DNA of 49,275 nucleotides, taken from the NCBI RefSeq assembly GCF_016103465.1, contig NZ_JAEEAP010000014.1, forward strand, positions 1 through 49,275, given 5' to 3'. The stretch comes from Streptomyces sabulosicollis (GTDB taxonomy: Bacteria > Actinomycetota > Actinomycetes > Streptomycetales > Streptomycetaceae). Shown piece after piece: positions 34,443 through 43,190 of this stretch. Made by a program: the position numbers and the translations under genes. Positions within the stretch are counted from its first letter, which is position 1, and each line of letters starts with the position of its first letter. Under the pieces are notes generated by a model. That model was not told the DNA's origin and did no database searches. It saw only the letters and a program-made list of their open reading frames with translations.

Positions 34443-35399
34443 ATGATGAACGAGAGTGTGCACCGCCTCGTGCTGGGCGATGTCGAGGTCATCCGGGTCG
34501 TGGAGTGGCAGGGCCCGTTCGTGCCCGTCCCCGACCTGGTCGCGGAGACCGTCGGTGCGGTGTGGCAGGCCAACGAGGACTGGCTGGCGCCGGACCACTG
34601 GGAGCCGGATACCGACCGGCTGGTGGTGGCGCTGCAGACCTGGGTGCTGCGCAGCGGCGGGCGGACCGTCCTGGTCGACACCGGAGTGGGCAAGGGGCGC
34701 GAACGACCGGGCTCGCCGCCGTTCCACCACTGGCGGGGCGATCTCCTCGGCTGCCTGGCGAAGGCCGGCATCCGCCCGCAGGACGTCGACGTCGTCGTCA
34801 ACACCCACCTGCACATGGACCATGTCGGCGGGAACACCGTCGAGGCGGACGGGGAGTGGATACCGGCGTTCGCCAACGCCCAGTACCTCATCCCGGCCGC
34901 CGACGACTTCCACTTCGGTCCGGACGGCGCGTACGGCAACGGCTCGCAGGCGGACGGCCGCCTGATCTACGAGGACAGCATCGCGCCCCTCCACCGGGCC
35001 GGACAGGCCGTGCGGTGGGACGGCTCCTACCGCATCGACGAGCACCTCACCCTGGAATCCGCGCCCGGCCACACCCCCGGCTCGTCCGTGCTGCGGCTCG
35101 CCTCCGGCGGCGACCGGGCCGTCTTCGTCGGAGACCTGCTGCACAGCCCGGTGCAGATCCTCCAGCCCCGCCGCAACAGCAACGCCTGCCTGGACTCGGA
35201 ACAAGCGGTGGCGAGCCGTCTGCGCGTCCTTCAACGCGCCGCCGAGCAACGGGAGTTGCTCGTTCCCGCGCACTTCGCCGGTGCCGCGGGTGCCGTGGAG
35301 GTCCGGCGGGGAGGCGGCGGGTTCACCCTGGGCCCATGGGCAATGGGGTCGCCGTCGGGCCCCGCGGGCGCCAAGGGCGTCCGGCTACCGGCACGTTGA
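34443..35399 (+). CDS. MBL-fold metallohydrolase, lactonase/parathion-hydrolase-like
   Basis: A 318-residue MBL-fold hydrolase. The metal motif HLHMDH is at residues 122-127, APGHTPGSSVL gives the third His, VFVGDLLHSP the bridging Asp and LLVPAHFAG the last His. The sequence around WVLRSGGRTVLVDTGVGKG is typical of AHL-lactonase and methyl-parathion-hydrolase-like proteins. It is divergent from an AraC regulator. It may hydrolyse a lactone or ester and is a candidate partner of the acyl-CoA island, though 3 kb away and without the island operator. ATG 34446 is an alternative start. Confidence 0.85.
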   Translation: MMNESVHRLVLGDVEVIRVVEWQGPFVPVPDLVAETVGAVWQANEDWLAPDHWEPDTDRLVVALQTWVLRSGGRTVLVDTGVGKGRERPGSPPFHHWRGDLLGCLAKAGIRPQDVDVVVNTHLHMDHVGGNTVEADGEWIPAFANAQYLIPAADDFHFGPDGAYGNGSQADGRLIYEDSIAPLHRAGQAVRWDGSYRIDEHLTLESAPGHTPGSSVLRLASGGDRAVFVGDLLHSPVQILQPRRNSNACLDSEQAVASRLRVLQRAAEQRELLVPAHFAGAAGAVEVRRGGGGFTLGPWAMGSPSGPAGAKGVRLPAR

Positions 35400-35467
35400 C
35401 ATCGTCAGCCGCTGGCGTGGCGGGTTACCCTGCACACCCACCACCGGTGGCGACAGGAGCGGGACTG

Positions 35468-37526
35468 ATGACCGGCTATGTGATGGCTGCCACCGATGCC
35501 GGTGGCGAACGGTTCGGAGAACGTGTCGTCTCCACGGCGCCCACCCTCGGCGAGGCCGCGGCGTTCGGCGACGGTCACCGGATGAACTACGTGTCGGTCC
35601 GCCGTGGCCACGACGACATCACCCTCTATGGGAGAGGCGCCACCGGCACCTGGTCGGTCCTCGTCGCCGACGCACCCGCCGCCGTCGTCGTGGAGACGCG
35701 CCGCCGGCACGATGCCCAGTGCCGGCCGGAGCCGGACCGGGACGGCGGCCCCCCCGGTGGGCTTCGAGTACCCCGCCACCCCCGAAGACACGTATGTGTT
35801 GACCGCCATCGACGTCAGCGGCGAACCGTTCGGCGAGCGCGTCACCCCCACGGCGCCCACACTCGCCGAGGCCGCCGGGTTCGGCGATCTCCACGAGGCG
35901 GACTATGCCGTGGCCGGGCGGGAGGACGGCGACGTGGTCACGCTCTACGGGCGGGACGCCGGTGGCTCCTGGTCGGTGATCGCGGCCGATGTCGATGTCG
36001 GGACGGCCGAGGAGGTGGGCCTCTGGTTCGACCTCACACAGCACTACCGGGGCCGGTCGTCGGCCGCCACCGGCACCGCCACCGGCCCCGGCGGCCGGCC
36101 CGGCCACCCTCTCGACCAGGTCTCGACACCCGAGGGCGGGCGGATGGCCGCACCACGGGCGATCTCACTGGTCGTGGAGCGGATCCGGGCCCGCCGCCTG
36201 GACTACCCCACGCAGGGGCTGGCGGCGGACCGCTTCGAAGCGGGCTGGAGCGTGTACGCGCCGGTGGACGTCGATGAAAGCGATCCCATGGCGTTCCTGG
36301 ACATGCCCGTGGGCCGGTCGGTGTTCCTGGTGAGCGACGCCGGGCGGGTCAAGGAGGTATCGAGTGCGGTCCCCCCGCGGCAGGCGGAGGAGATGTTCAC
36401 CGCCGAGGAGGCGTACGTTCGCCGCGAGCCCGCCGAGGAGCGGTTCATGGCCGACCTCAGGGATGAGGTCATGCGGCTGGACCGCGCGTCGGAAGGCTCC
36501 GCGGGCATCGCCTCGTTCACCATCGACGCCCCCGCCGAGGAGGCGGTCGCGGCCAGGGCGTCCCGGCTGCTCGACCCGATCGTGCAGCAGGTGGCCCTGC
36601 TCGGCCCGCCGGGGTGGGACCGCTTCGTGGCGGCCTTCTCCTTCACGGTCTCCGGCGAGGTCGCCCAGCTGCGGTTCTGGTGCGGGAACCGGACCACGGA
36701 CGTTCGCGTACCCGAGCAGATAGCCGTGCTGGTCCGGCGGCAGCGGCACCTCGCCGCGCGGATGCCGGCCGGACCGTGGTGGCGCCTGCTGCTCGCCGTC
36801 GGCCACAGCGCCGGAACGGGCGCCCGGGTCACCACCGAATACGACTACGGTGACCAGCCCTTCCCCGAGGACCATCTGCTCGCCCCCGAACGCTACCGGG
36901 ACGACCTGGCGGCCTACCCGCGCGCCCACACACCGGCATGGCTCTCCGCGTACGTCGCCGGTGCCGGTGAGCCGGGCCCCCGGCAGGACCGGACGGCGCC
37001 ACCGCCGACGCGTCGGACGCCGGCCCCGCACCCCGGCGGCACGGTGGCCCCTGGACCGGTCCTCGATACGCGGGTCCGCCGCAAACGTCTCTACGCCGAC
37101 CCCCAGGTGATCACCTTCGGCCGGCACTCACTCGCGCTCGACCAGGTGGAGTGGGTCAGCTATACGGCGACCCACACCGCCACCAAGCGGTTCCTGTACC
37201 CGACGACCCACGACAGCACATGGGACTTCGCGGTGGGCAGGTACCCGTACTACGGCGGGCCCGTGGTCCGCGTGCATCGGCGAGCGCCATCGTCGCCATG
37301 CTGGCCCGGGCCAGATGGCGGCGCGCCGGTCCGTGGTGTTCTCCACGGCGGTACCCCTGGCCTTCGGCGTCGTCGGTCTGCCGCCGCTGTGTCTGACCGG
37401 TGCCGCCGCGGCCCCGGGCATCGCGCTGATCTCCTCCGGGAGGGCTACGACACGACAGCGCCACCCGCGTGCTGCTCGTCGGTCTCCGGCTCCTGTGGCG
37501 GATGGCTGAGCTGTTCGCGCAGATAG
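35468..37526 (+). pseudogene. Frameshifted gene with tandemly duplicated module and immunity/PH-like domains
   Basis: The ATG at 35468 follows GGAGCGGG and opens an about 80-residue module (MTGYVMAATDAGGERFGERV, then TLYGRGATGTWSVLVADA). A near-copy of this module (GEPFGERVTPTAPTLAEAAG, then TLYGRDAGGSWSVIAADV) resumes in another frame just past a run of seven C at 35749-35755. The later region reads as one frame to 37526. It has a YrhB/immunity-like segment (VYAPVDVDESDPMAFLDMPV, then VSDAGRVKEVSSAVPP) and a PH-like segment (DPQVITFGRHSLALDQVEWV). Coding character is lost after about 37270, where a membrane-like piece appears in a third frame. The 3' end overlaps the opposite AI-2E gene. An alternative reading is a separate CDS from ATG 36144. 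No function is assigned. Confidence 0.55.
35749..35755 (+). other. C7 homopolymer at the frameshift point
   Basis: Seven consecutive C residues lie exactly between the two copies of the duplicated module, where the coding frame changes. Adding or removing one C joins the two copies into one protein. It may be a real slippage mutation, phase variation or a sequencing error. Confidence 0.65.
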
Positions 37527-38560
37527 TTCCAGACCACCGCGATCAGCGCGGCCACCGGTACGGCCAGCAGACTGCCCACGATCCCGGCCAGGCTGCCGCC
37601 CAGCGTCACCGCCAGCAGGACCACCGCCGCGTGCAGGCCGAGCCCGCGGCTGTGGATCATGGGCTGGAACACGTTGCCCTCCAGCTGCTGCACCACGACG
37701 ATGATCGCCAGCGCGATCAGCGCGTCCGTCGGGCCGTTGAAGACCAGCGCGATGAGCACCGCGACCACACCCGCGAACAAGGCCCCCACGACGGGCACGA
37801 ACGCGGAGATGAAGGTCAGGACCGCCAGCGGCAGCACCAGCGGTACGCCCAGAGCCCACAGCCCGAGCCCGATGAGGACGGCGTCGAGCAGGCCGACCAG
37901 CGCCTGGGAGCGCACGAAGGCGCCCAGCGTGTCCCAACTGCGCGCGGCCACGGCGGGGATGTCGGTGGCGAGCCGGCCGGGGAGCTGACGGGCGAGCCAC
38001 GGCAGGAACCGCGGGCCGTCCTTGAGGAAGAAGAACATCAGGAAGAGCGCCAGGACGGCGGTGATCACACCGTCGACCACGGTGCTCACCCCCGCGACGA
38101 CAGCGCTCACCAAGCTGCCGGCACTGCTCTGCAACCGGGCGGCCGCGGTGTCGGTGGCCTGCGCGATCTGGGCATCGTCGATGTTCAGCGGTGGCCCGGC
38201 GGCCCATTCGCGCACCCGCTGGATGCCCTCGGTCACACCGTCGGCCAGTTCACCGGACTGGGACGCCACGGGCACCGCGATCAGCGCCGCGATACCCGTG
38301 GCGACCAGGAGGAACAGCAGGGTCACGACGGAGGCGGCCAGCGCCGGAGGCCACCCCCACCCGCGCAGCAGACGGGCCAGGGGCCAGGTCAGGGTCGTGA
38401 GGAGCAGGCCGACCACGAGCGGCCAGATGACCGACCACATCTGGCCCAGGGTCCACAGGACCGCCGCGGCCATGACGAGGACCAGCAGCAATTCGAGGGA
38501 GATACGCGCTGATACGCGGAGCGCGGCGCGGGTTTTCGTTGAACTCAACGTGCGAGACAT
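37445..38560 (-). CDS. AI-2E family transporter (TqsA/PerM-like permease)
   Basis: A 371-residue membrane protein of the AI-2E/UPF0118 family. About eight hydrophobic segments are visible, with the family's central GPPLNIDDAQIAQ-type soluble region (about residues 115-160) between the first and second membrane halves. The conserved LYFFLKDG-like FLMFFFLKDGPRFLPWLA and FVPVVGALFAGVVAVLIAL are present, as is LEGNVFQPMIHSRGLGLHA. Members export small molecules or act as sodium/proton antiporters, and AI-2 export is shown for only a few. Its 3' end overlaps the decayed gene on the other strand by about 80 bp. Confidence 0.88.
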   Translation of the reverse strand: MSRTLSSTKTRAALRVSARISLELLLVLVMAAAVLWTLGQMWSVIWPLVVGLLLTTLTWPLARLLRGWGWPPALAASVVTLLFLLVATGIAALIAVPVASQSGELADGVTEGIQRVREWAAGPPLNIDDAQIAQATDTAAARLQSSAGSLVSAVVAGVSTVVDGVITAVLALFLMFFFLKDGPRFLPWLARQLPGRLATDIPAVAARSWDTLGAFVRSQALVGLLDAVLIGLGLWALGVPLVLPLAVLTFISAFVPVVGALFAGVVAVLIALVFNGPTDALIALAIIVVVQQLEGNVFQPMIHSRGLGLHAAVVLLAVTLGGSLAGIVGSLLAVPVAALIAVVWNYLREQLSHPPQEPETDEQHAGGAVVS

Positions 38561-38870
38561 GGGGCCAGCCGTACCTCATGTGCGCGTTCCACGTGCTGCT
38601 TTTCAGGAACACCCTAGCCAAAGTCCCAGCGGGCTCACCGGGGTTGACGGGCCGAGGGGTCCCGTGCGGGGCGCCGACGAGGGTCAGGCCGGGCGGGCGT
38701 CGGGCCGGTGCGACGCCCGCCCGCGCGGGTGGGCCGGCCGGGGACGACTCCGGCCAGGACCAGGACCGCTCACGACCTGACTCTCCCGCGTGGAGGACCC
38801 GTGTCCTCCCCGGCGGCCGTGAACGCCGCGCCGCCTCGGCCGCTCACGGGCGTGCGATAGGTTGCCCGCC
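38561..38870. other. Intergenic region without recognised gene
   Basis: This 310-bp gap separates the divergent AI-2E and GNAT genes. All frames show only low-complexity Arg/Gly/Pro shadow coding. No convincing promoter, operator or hairpin was found; a lone TTGACG near 38645 lacks a -10 partner. Confidence 0.5.
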
Positions 38871-39449
38871 ATGGCTGAACTCGGACCCGTCACCTGGCCA
38901 CCCGCCCCGATCAGGACCGAGCGGCTCGTGCTCCGCGAGTCCGAGGCCCGGGACCGTGCGGCGTTCATCGAGCTGTTCGCCTCGCCGGAGGTGCGCACCT
39001 ACCTCGGTGGCCCCCGGCCGCGTGATGAGCTCGAACGCGCGGTGCCCGAGGTGCCCGGGCGGCGCCCCGGCCTTTTCGTGATCGATCTCGACGGGGCGAT
39101 GATCGGCACGATCACCCTCGATCGGCGCGAGGCGGAGCGGCCGGGCCACGTCCGTCCGGGCGCCGGGGAGGCCGAGCTCGGCTACCTGTTCCTGCCGGAG
39201 GCGTGGGGACGCGGGTACGCCGCCGAAGCGTGCGCGGCGGCACTCGGCTGGTTCGCCGGCGCACTCCCCGGCGAGCCGGTGGTGCTCTGCACTCAGACCG
39301 CCAACGCCCGCTCGATGCGCCTCGCGGCGAGGCTGGGGTTCACCGAGGTGGACCGGTTCGAGGAGTACGGCGCCGAGCAGTGGTTCGGCGTATGGTCCTC
39401 GGTCACGCCGTCCGGTCTCCACCACGCGGCTCGTCCAGGCCGACGCTGA
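38871..39449 (+). CDS. GNAT-family N-acetyltransferase (RimJ/RimL-like)
   Basis: A 192-residue GNAT protein of the RimJ/RimL subgroup. It starts with the typical IRTERLVLRESEARDRAAFI segment. The acetyl-CoA binding loop is in ELGYLFLPEAWGRGYAAEAC, and TQTANARSMRLAARLGFTEV forms the last helix/strand unit. The ATG at 38871 is used; a TTG at 38862 is possible. It may acetylate a protein N-terminus, an amino sugar or an antibiotic. The adjacent leftward gene is a TetX-like monooxygenase, but the two are convergent, so no functional link is shown. Confidence 0.85.
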   Translation: MAELGPVTWPPAPIRTERLVLRESEARDRAAFIELFASPEVRTYLGGPRPRDELERAVPEVPGRRPGLFVIDLDGAMIGTITLDRREAERPGHVRPGAGEAELGYLFLPEAWGRGYAAEACAAALGWFAGALPGEPVVLCTQTANARSMRLAARLGFTEVDRFEEYGAEQWFGVWSSVTPSGLHHAARPGRR

Positions 39450-39498
39450 AGGCGACCCGGGCCGGGTCGTCGCCCCCCCTCGACGCCGGGCCCCGGAC

Positions 39499-40623
39499 CT
39501 ACTCGCCTCCGGTGAACAGGGTGATCAGGCCGTGGGGTGCGTCATCCCCGTAGAACAACCCGTGGATGTGGGCGCCTTCGGCGGCGGCCGCGGCGCTGCG
39601 GGGGAACATGGCCTGCTCGTACGCGGTGAGCGCGGCCTCGGCGTCGTCGGGGTGTGCGGCGAGGGCCCTGCCGAGTTCGGTGGCGTCGTACATGGCCAGG
39701 TTGGCGCCCTCGCCGTTCGGGAGCGAGAGGTGGGCGGCGTCACCGAGCAGGGTCACCCCCGGCACCCGCTCCCAGCGGTGCTCGACGGGCAGCGCGAAGA
39801 GGGGGCGCAGCACCGGGGCGGTGTCACCGTCGGCGATCAGCGCGGTGAGCTCCGGTGCCCAGTCGGCGAACTCCCGCGCGATCCGTGCGGTGGCCGCGGC
39901 GGCATCGGTGAAGTCGATGTCCGCGAACCAGCCCCGCGGCCGGGCGAGCATCACGTAGGTGTGCAGCGTGCCGCCCTTCTCCCGGTGAGCCAGGAATCCC
40001 TTGCCGGGCGCGAGCGCGAACAGCGACCCGCCACCGACCGCTTTCGCGCCGGCCGGGTGGCGGGTGTCGGCGTCGAACAGGTAGGTCTCGACGGCCGACA
40101 TGCCGATGTACTCGGGGGTGGCGTCGGACAGCAGCGGCCGGACTCGGGACCACGCCCCGTCCGCGCCGACCAGCAGGCCGGTGGTGGCGGCGGTGCCGTC
40201 GGCGAACATCACCTGGTGGCGCCCCTCGCCGAGGGCACGGGTCCCGCTGACCTTGTGCCCCCACCGGACGGTGTCGGCCGGGAGCGAGTCGAGGAGCAGT
40301 TGCCGCAGCTCGCCGCGCAGCACCTCGGGGCTGCCTCCCGTATCGTCGTCGGCCTGCTCGAACAGCACGCTCCCGTCCCGGTCGAGGACCCGCATCGCCT
40401 GGCGGCCCTCCAGGACGAGGCCGCGGAACTCGTCGGTCAGACCGGCCGCCCGCAAGGCCGGCTGTCCGCTGTCCTGGTGGATGTCGAGCATTCCGCCCTG
40501 CGTGCGCGCCGTCGCGGAGGTCTCCGCCTCGTAGACGGTGGCCGGGATGCCGTGGACGTGCAGGACGCGGGCGAGCGTGAGGCCGCCGAGTCCGGCTCCG
40601 ATGATCGTGACGTCAGTGGTCAT
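39499..40623 (-). CDS. FAD-dependent monooxygenase, TetX-like
   Basis: A 374-residue class A flavoprotein monooxygenase. The FAD dinucleotide motif IIGAGLGGLTLARVLHVHG is near residues 7-25. The TetX-like TQGGMLDIHQDSGQPALRAA follows. LLVGADGAWSRVR is the DG motif, and LLGDAAHLSLPNGEGANLAM is the GD motif near residues 295-315. The ATG follows GAGGAACCACC. Relatives include tetracycline-inactivating TetX and many uncharacterised Streptomyces oxygenases. It is divergent from the fulvocin C-related gene across a 279-bp region with phased repeats, so shared regulation is possible. Resistance function is not demonstrated. Confidence 0.87.
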   Translation of the reverse strand: MTTDVTIIGAGLGGLTLARVLHVHGIPATVYEAETSATARTQGGMLDIHQDSGQPALRAAGLTDEFRGLVLEGRQAMRVLDRDGSVLFEQADDDTGGSPEVLRGELRQLLLDSLPADTVRWGHKVSGTRALGEGRHQVMFADGTAATTGLLVGADGAWSRVRPLLSDATPEYIGMSAVETYLFDADTRHPAGAKAVGGGSLFALAPGKGFLAHREKGGTLHTYVMLARPRGWFADIDFTDAAAATARIAREFADWAPELTALIADGDTAPVLRPLFALPVEHRWERVPGVTLLGDAAHLSLPNGEGANLAMYDATELGRALAAHPDDAEAALTAYEQAMFPRSAAAAAEGAHIHGLFYGDDAPHGLITLFTGGE

Positions 40624-40705
40624 GGTGGTTCCTCGCTGTCGCACGCCTGCCGGATGGGCACCCGGCAGGATCCCTTCGCAAGGTTCCAGGCCCCGCCGAA
40701 GGACC

Positions 40706-40744
40706 ACCGACAACGGACCGACAGCGACCGACAGGGGACCGACA
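40706..40744. promoter_or_regulatory. Four helically phased ACCGACA direct repeats
   Basis: ACCGACA occurs at 40706-40712, 40717-40723, 40727-40733 and 40738-40744, with start-to-start spacing of 11, 10 and 11 bp. This places all copies on one DNA face, the layout of SARP or OmpR-type response-regulator sites. The array lies between the divergent TetX-like and fulvocin-related genes. No clear -10 was found beside it. Confidence 0.55.
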
Positions 40745-40902
40745 CCGTGGCGAGCGGGACGGGACCCGTCCCGGCGGGCTCGCGCTATACCCGGGACGGG
40801 CGGTCGCCGGATGAGCGGGAGTGGATGCCGACTCAGCAGGTCCCGGCAACAGGCCGCCTGACACCGGAATCTCTCTTGCTCGCTCCCAGACGGAGGAACG
40901 CA

Positions 40903-41895
40903 ATGACATCTCGGGAATCCGTTCCGTCGAGTCGTTGGGTATTGGCCTTCGACTCGTCCTGTGGCAGCTGCAGGCGCCTGTCCGAGAGGATTCGGACAGC
41001 TTGCTCCGGACGACTGGAGACCATTCCGCTGAATCACCCGGAAGTGAGGGAGTGGCGACGGGCCACCCTGGGGGAGGATGCCGAATGGAAACCCGCGCTC
41101 TTCCAGGTCACGGCGGGCTCGGTGCGCGCGTGGACCGGCCGTTCGATGGCCTTCCCCCTGCTGCGGCACCTCGGCCCCGTGTCATCGGTGAAGGTCACAT
41201 ACGCCCTGGGCGGGCTGCGCAATGAACTCGCCGCCGCCGACGACGAGGAGCACGGCCGCGGGGTCACCCGAAAGAAGTTCCTGCAATTCGGTGCGGGAAC
41301 CGCGATCGCCGGAACGCTGATCATCCGCGGACAACTCCCCGCCTACGCCAGCGACCCCGCTGGAGCCTGGGTACGCGCGAACGCCCACAAGCTGCCCACC
41401 ACGTACGACGATTTCGTCGGCTATCCGCTCGACTACCGCCGTGCCATCTACCGGCAGATCACACCGCAACTCCGCAGCGTCCTGTGGCGGGAGCAGTTCG
41501 ACCGCTACCGGGCGAGCAACCCGGACCTGACCCGTGACCAGTCCGCGGTGCTCGCCGCCGCTCATTCCGCCGCCACCCCAGCCACGCTGAGTGCCCCGCG
41601 CCGGGCGCCCAGTGCGTGGGACATCGACTTCGGACGTCGCGCACGTGATGCCTTCGGCTACGACGAGGCCGCCGCGCTCTTCACCGTCCTCGGCCCGCCC
41701 GCCGACCGTGGGACGGCGCACGGGGAAGCACCGCACGGCACGGCGTCCGCCGCGTTGCGTGACTGCAACTGCTCCCAGGCCGACCCATGGTGCGGCACGG
41801 TGATCAGGTGCCAGTTCGATTTCGACTGCTCCACCACGCAATTCGGCTGCGGCACCCTGGGGCTGTATGCCTGCACGGGCCTCTGCGATTCCTGA
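40903..41895 (+). CDS. Bacteriocin fulvocin C-related protein with N-terminal redox domain
   Basis: A 330-residue protein with an unusual order of parts. Residues 1-105 look like a DCC/thioredoxin-like domain with CGSC (Cys20-Cys23) and SMAFPLLRHLGP. Residues 122-149 form a twin-arginine-like or membrane segment: TRKKFLQFGAG, a hydrophobic stretch, then QLPAYA as a possible cleavage site. The remainder is exported-like, with a helical region (about 150-240) and a C-terminal 44-residue tail carrying eight Cys (288, 290, 297, 303, 309, 316, 324, 328), as in fulvocin C-related bacteriocins. The ATG follows GGAGGAACGCA. It ends at a strong hairpin. Antimicrobial function is inferred. Confidence 0.72.
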   Translation: MTSRESVPSSRWVLAFDSSCGSCRRLSERIRTACSGRLETIPLNHPEVREWRRATLGEDAEWKPALFQVTAGSVRAWTGRSMAFPLLRHLGPVSSVKVTYALGGLRNELAAADDEEHGRGVTRKKFLQFGAGTAIAGTLIIRGQLPAYASDPAGAWVRANAHKLPTTYDDFVGYPLDYRRAIYRQITPQLRSVLWREQFDRYRASNPDLTRDQSAVLAAAHSAATPATLSAPRRAPSAWDIDFGRRARDAFGYDEAAALFTVLGPPADRGTAHGEAPHGTASAALRDCNCSQADPWCGTVIRCQFDFDCSTTQFGCGTLGLYACTGLCDS

Positions 41896-41937
41896 TCGGT
41901 CCTGGATCGCGAACCTCGCAACCGTACGTGGTGACGG

Positions 41938-41967
41938 GCTCCTGGGCCCGGGAGCGGGCCCAGGAGC
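41938..41967. terminator. Bidirectional hairpin terminator
   Basis: GCTCCTGGGCCC (41938-41949) pairs perfectly with GGGCCCAGGAGC (41956-41967) around a 6-base loop. It lies between the convergent fulvocin-related and RidA genes, ending just before the RidA stop. Confidence 0.8.
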
Positions 41968-41973
41968 GGCTGC

Positions 41974-42396
41974 CTACCGGGACGCGTCGGGGTACGCGGC
42001 GGTCGCGCGGATTTCGACGAGGAGCCCCGGGCTGGCGAGGCCGCTCACCCCGATGATCGTCCAGGTCGGGTAGGGCGCTGCGACAAGGCGCCGTTTGGCC
42101 TCGACGAAGCCGGGCAAGTGCTGGCGGATGTCGACGTGGTAGCTGGTGACGTCGACGAGGGCGGACAGGTCCAGGTGCTCCAGCCGAAGGATCTCTTCGA
42201 TCTTCCGGATGGCGATCTCGGTCTGTTCCTCGATGGTGTCCGGGATGGTTCCGTCGGCGCGGCGCCCGATGGTTCCGGCGATGAACAGGAGGCCGTGCGC
42301 GCGGACCGCGGCGGAATAGCCGAAGCTCGCGAAGGCGCTGGTGGTCTGCCCGAAGACTGTGTTGTCCTCAGGGACCTCTACGGTGTGGACGGTCAT
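41974..42396 (-). CDS. RidA family (YjgF/YER057c/UK114) protein
   Basis: A 140-residue RidA-family protein. It has YSAAVRAHGLLFIAGTIG, the following IPDTIEEQTEIAIRKIEEIL helix, DVTSYHVDIRQHLPGF, and a C-terminal LASPGLLVEIRATAAY that carries the Arg used for imine/carboxylate binding. RidA proteins hydrolyse reactive enamine/imine intermediates; many subfamily members act in specific catabolic steps instead. It lies 48 bp downstream of the HD-domain gene on the same strand, so the two are probably cotranscribed under the divergent GlxA-type regulator. Confidence 0.87.
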   Translation of the reverse strand: MTVHTVEVPEDNTVFGQTTSAFASFGYSAAVRAHGLLFIAGTIGRRADGTIPDTIEEQTEIAIRKIEEILRLEHLDLSALVDVTSYHVDIRQHLPGFVEAKRRLVAAPYPTWTIIGVSGLASPGLLVEIRATAAYPDASR

Positions 42397-42444
42397 TTCG
42401 GTGCTTCCTCTTCTTTGTCGACGAAAGGCGTGGAGTCCGTGGGG

Positions 42445-43119
42445 TCAGTTGCCCCAGCGGGACGAACGGCAGGCGTGCTCCAGCCGGGTCCGGCCGAAGG
42501 TTTCGCGTTCGCGGAGGAATTCGCCGGGGATCGCGTACCGGGGCGCGTTCGCCGGGTTCTTCGCGGCCTGTGCGACGATCGCGTCGGTGAGTGAGCGGAT
42601 CATGTCCAGCCGTGGATAGGCGGCGTGCACGGCGTCCGCCTGCTCATCGGTGACGGCTTCGACGTGGCCGGCACCCAGTGCGCCGCCGAAGTCGAGGGCG
42701 ACGCCTTCGCGGACGAGCACGCACAGCGTGCCGCGGCGTTCCGCGATACCCGGGGAGGTGTGCAGGGCGATGGCCTGCCAGACCTGATCGGCGTCGGCCG
42801 CGGGCACTCCGCGGTCGATGAGGAACGCGGCGGCCCGGTCGGCCCCTTCGACCTCGAACCGCTGGCTGTGCGGGCCGTCCGACGCCACGCCCAGGTCGTG
42901 CATCGCGCACGCGGCGAACAACAGGTCGTCGTGGTAGTCGTGGCCGACGGCCAGGCCGAGGCGGCCGGCCACCAGCCGGGCGAACAGGTAGCTGCGGATG
43001 CTGTGGTTGAACACGGACGGCGTTTCCACCGGCCGGATGAGATCCACGACGGCGTCGGCAAGCGGAGTGCCGGGCAGTGTGATCAGGTCGGCGGTCGCCT
43101 CGCGGGTAGGTCCGGTCAT
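42445..43119 (-). CDS. HD-domain metal-dependent hydrolase, cyanamide hydratase-like
   Basis: A 224-residue HD-superfamily protein. Metal-ligand motifs are FNHSIRSYLFARL (first His), CAMHDLG (HD pair) and IALHTSPGIA (later His). The fold pattern with FEVEGADRAAAFL after the HD pair resembles cyanamide hydratase/Ddi-type proteins more than nucleotide phosphohydrolases. The ATG is at 43119. It is divergent from the GlxA-type regulator, sharing a short 71-bp region, and is followed by RidA. A role in detoxifying a small nitrogen compound would suit this trio, but the substrate is unknown. Confidence 0.82.
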   Translation of the reverse strand: MTGPTREATADLITLPGTPLADAVVDLIRPVETPSVFNHSIRSYLFARLVAGRLGLAVGHDYHDDLLFAACAMHDLGVASDGPHSQRFEVEGADRAAAFLIDRGVPAADADQVWQAIALHTSPGIAERRGTLCVLVREGVALDFGGALGAGHVEAVTDEQADAVHAAYPRLDMIRSLTDAIVAQAAKNPANAPRYAIPGEFLRERETFGRTRLEHACRSSRWGN

Positions 43120-43157
43120 GTCGTCAGCCTGGCCGCGACCACCCTGACCTGGCGAGA

Positions 43158-43190
43158 GGCAATATTTCCATACGTCGATAGAATCTTGCC
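43158..43190 (+). promoter_or_regulatory. Promoter/operator of the GlxA-type gene, probably leaderless
   Basis: TAGAAT (43179-43184) is a good -10 placed so that transcription would start at or next to the A of the ATG (43191). No Shine-Dalgarno sequence is present. GGCAATATT (43158-43166) and AATCTTGCC (43182-43190) form an inverted repeat with one mismatch in nine, spanning the promoter and suggesting autoregulation. Confidence 0.45.

Noticed and set aside
37469-38512. Rightward 347-codon frame opposite the AI-2E gene
   Set aside because: Gln/His/Arg-rich antisense of membrane segments; not a plausible protein.
39499-40623. Firm tetracycline-resistance assignment for the TetX-like gene
   Set aside because: Sequence similarity extends to many Streptomyces oxygenases of unknown substrate, and no tetracycline genes are nearby.
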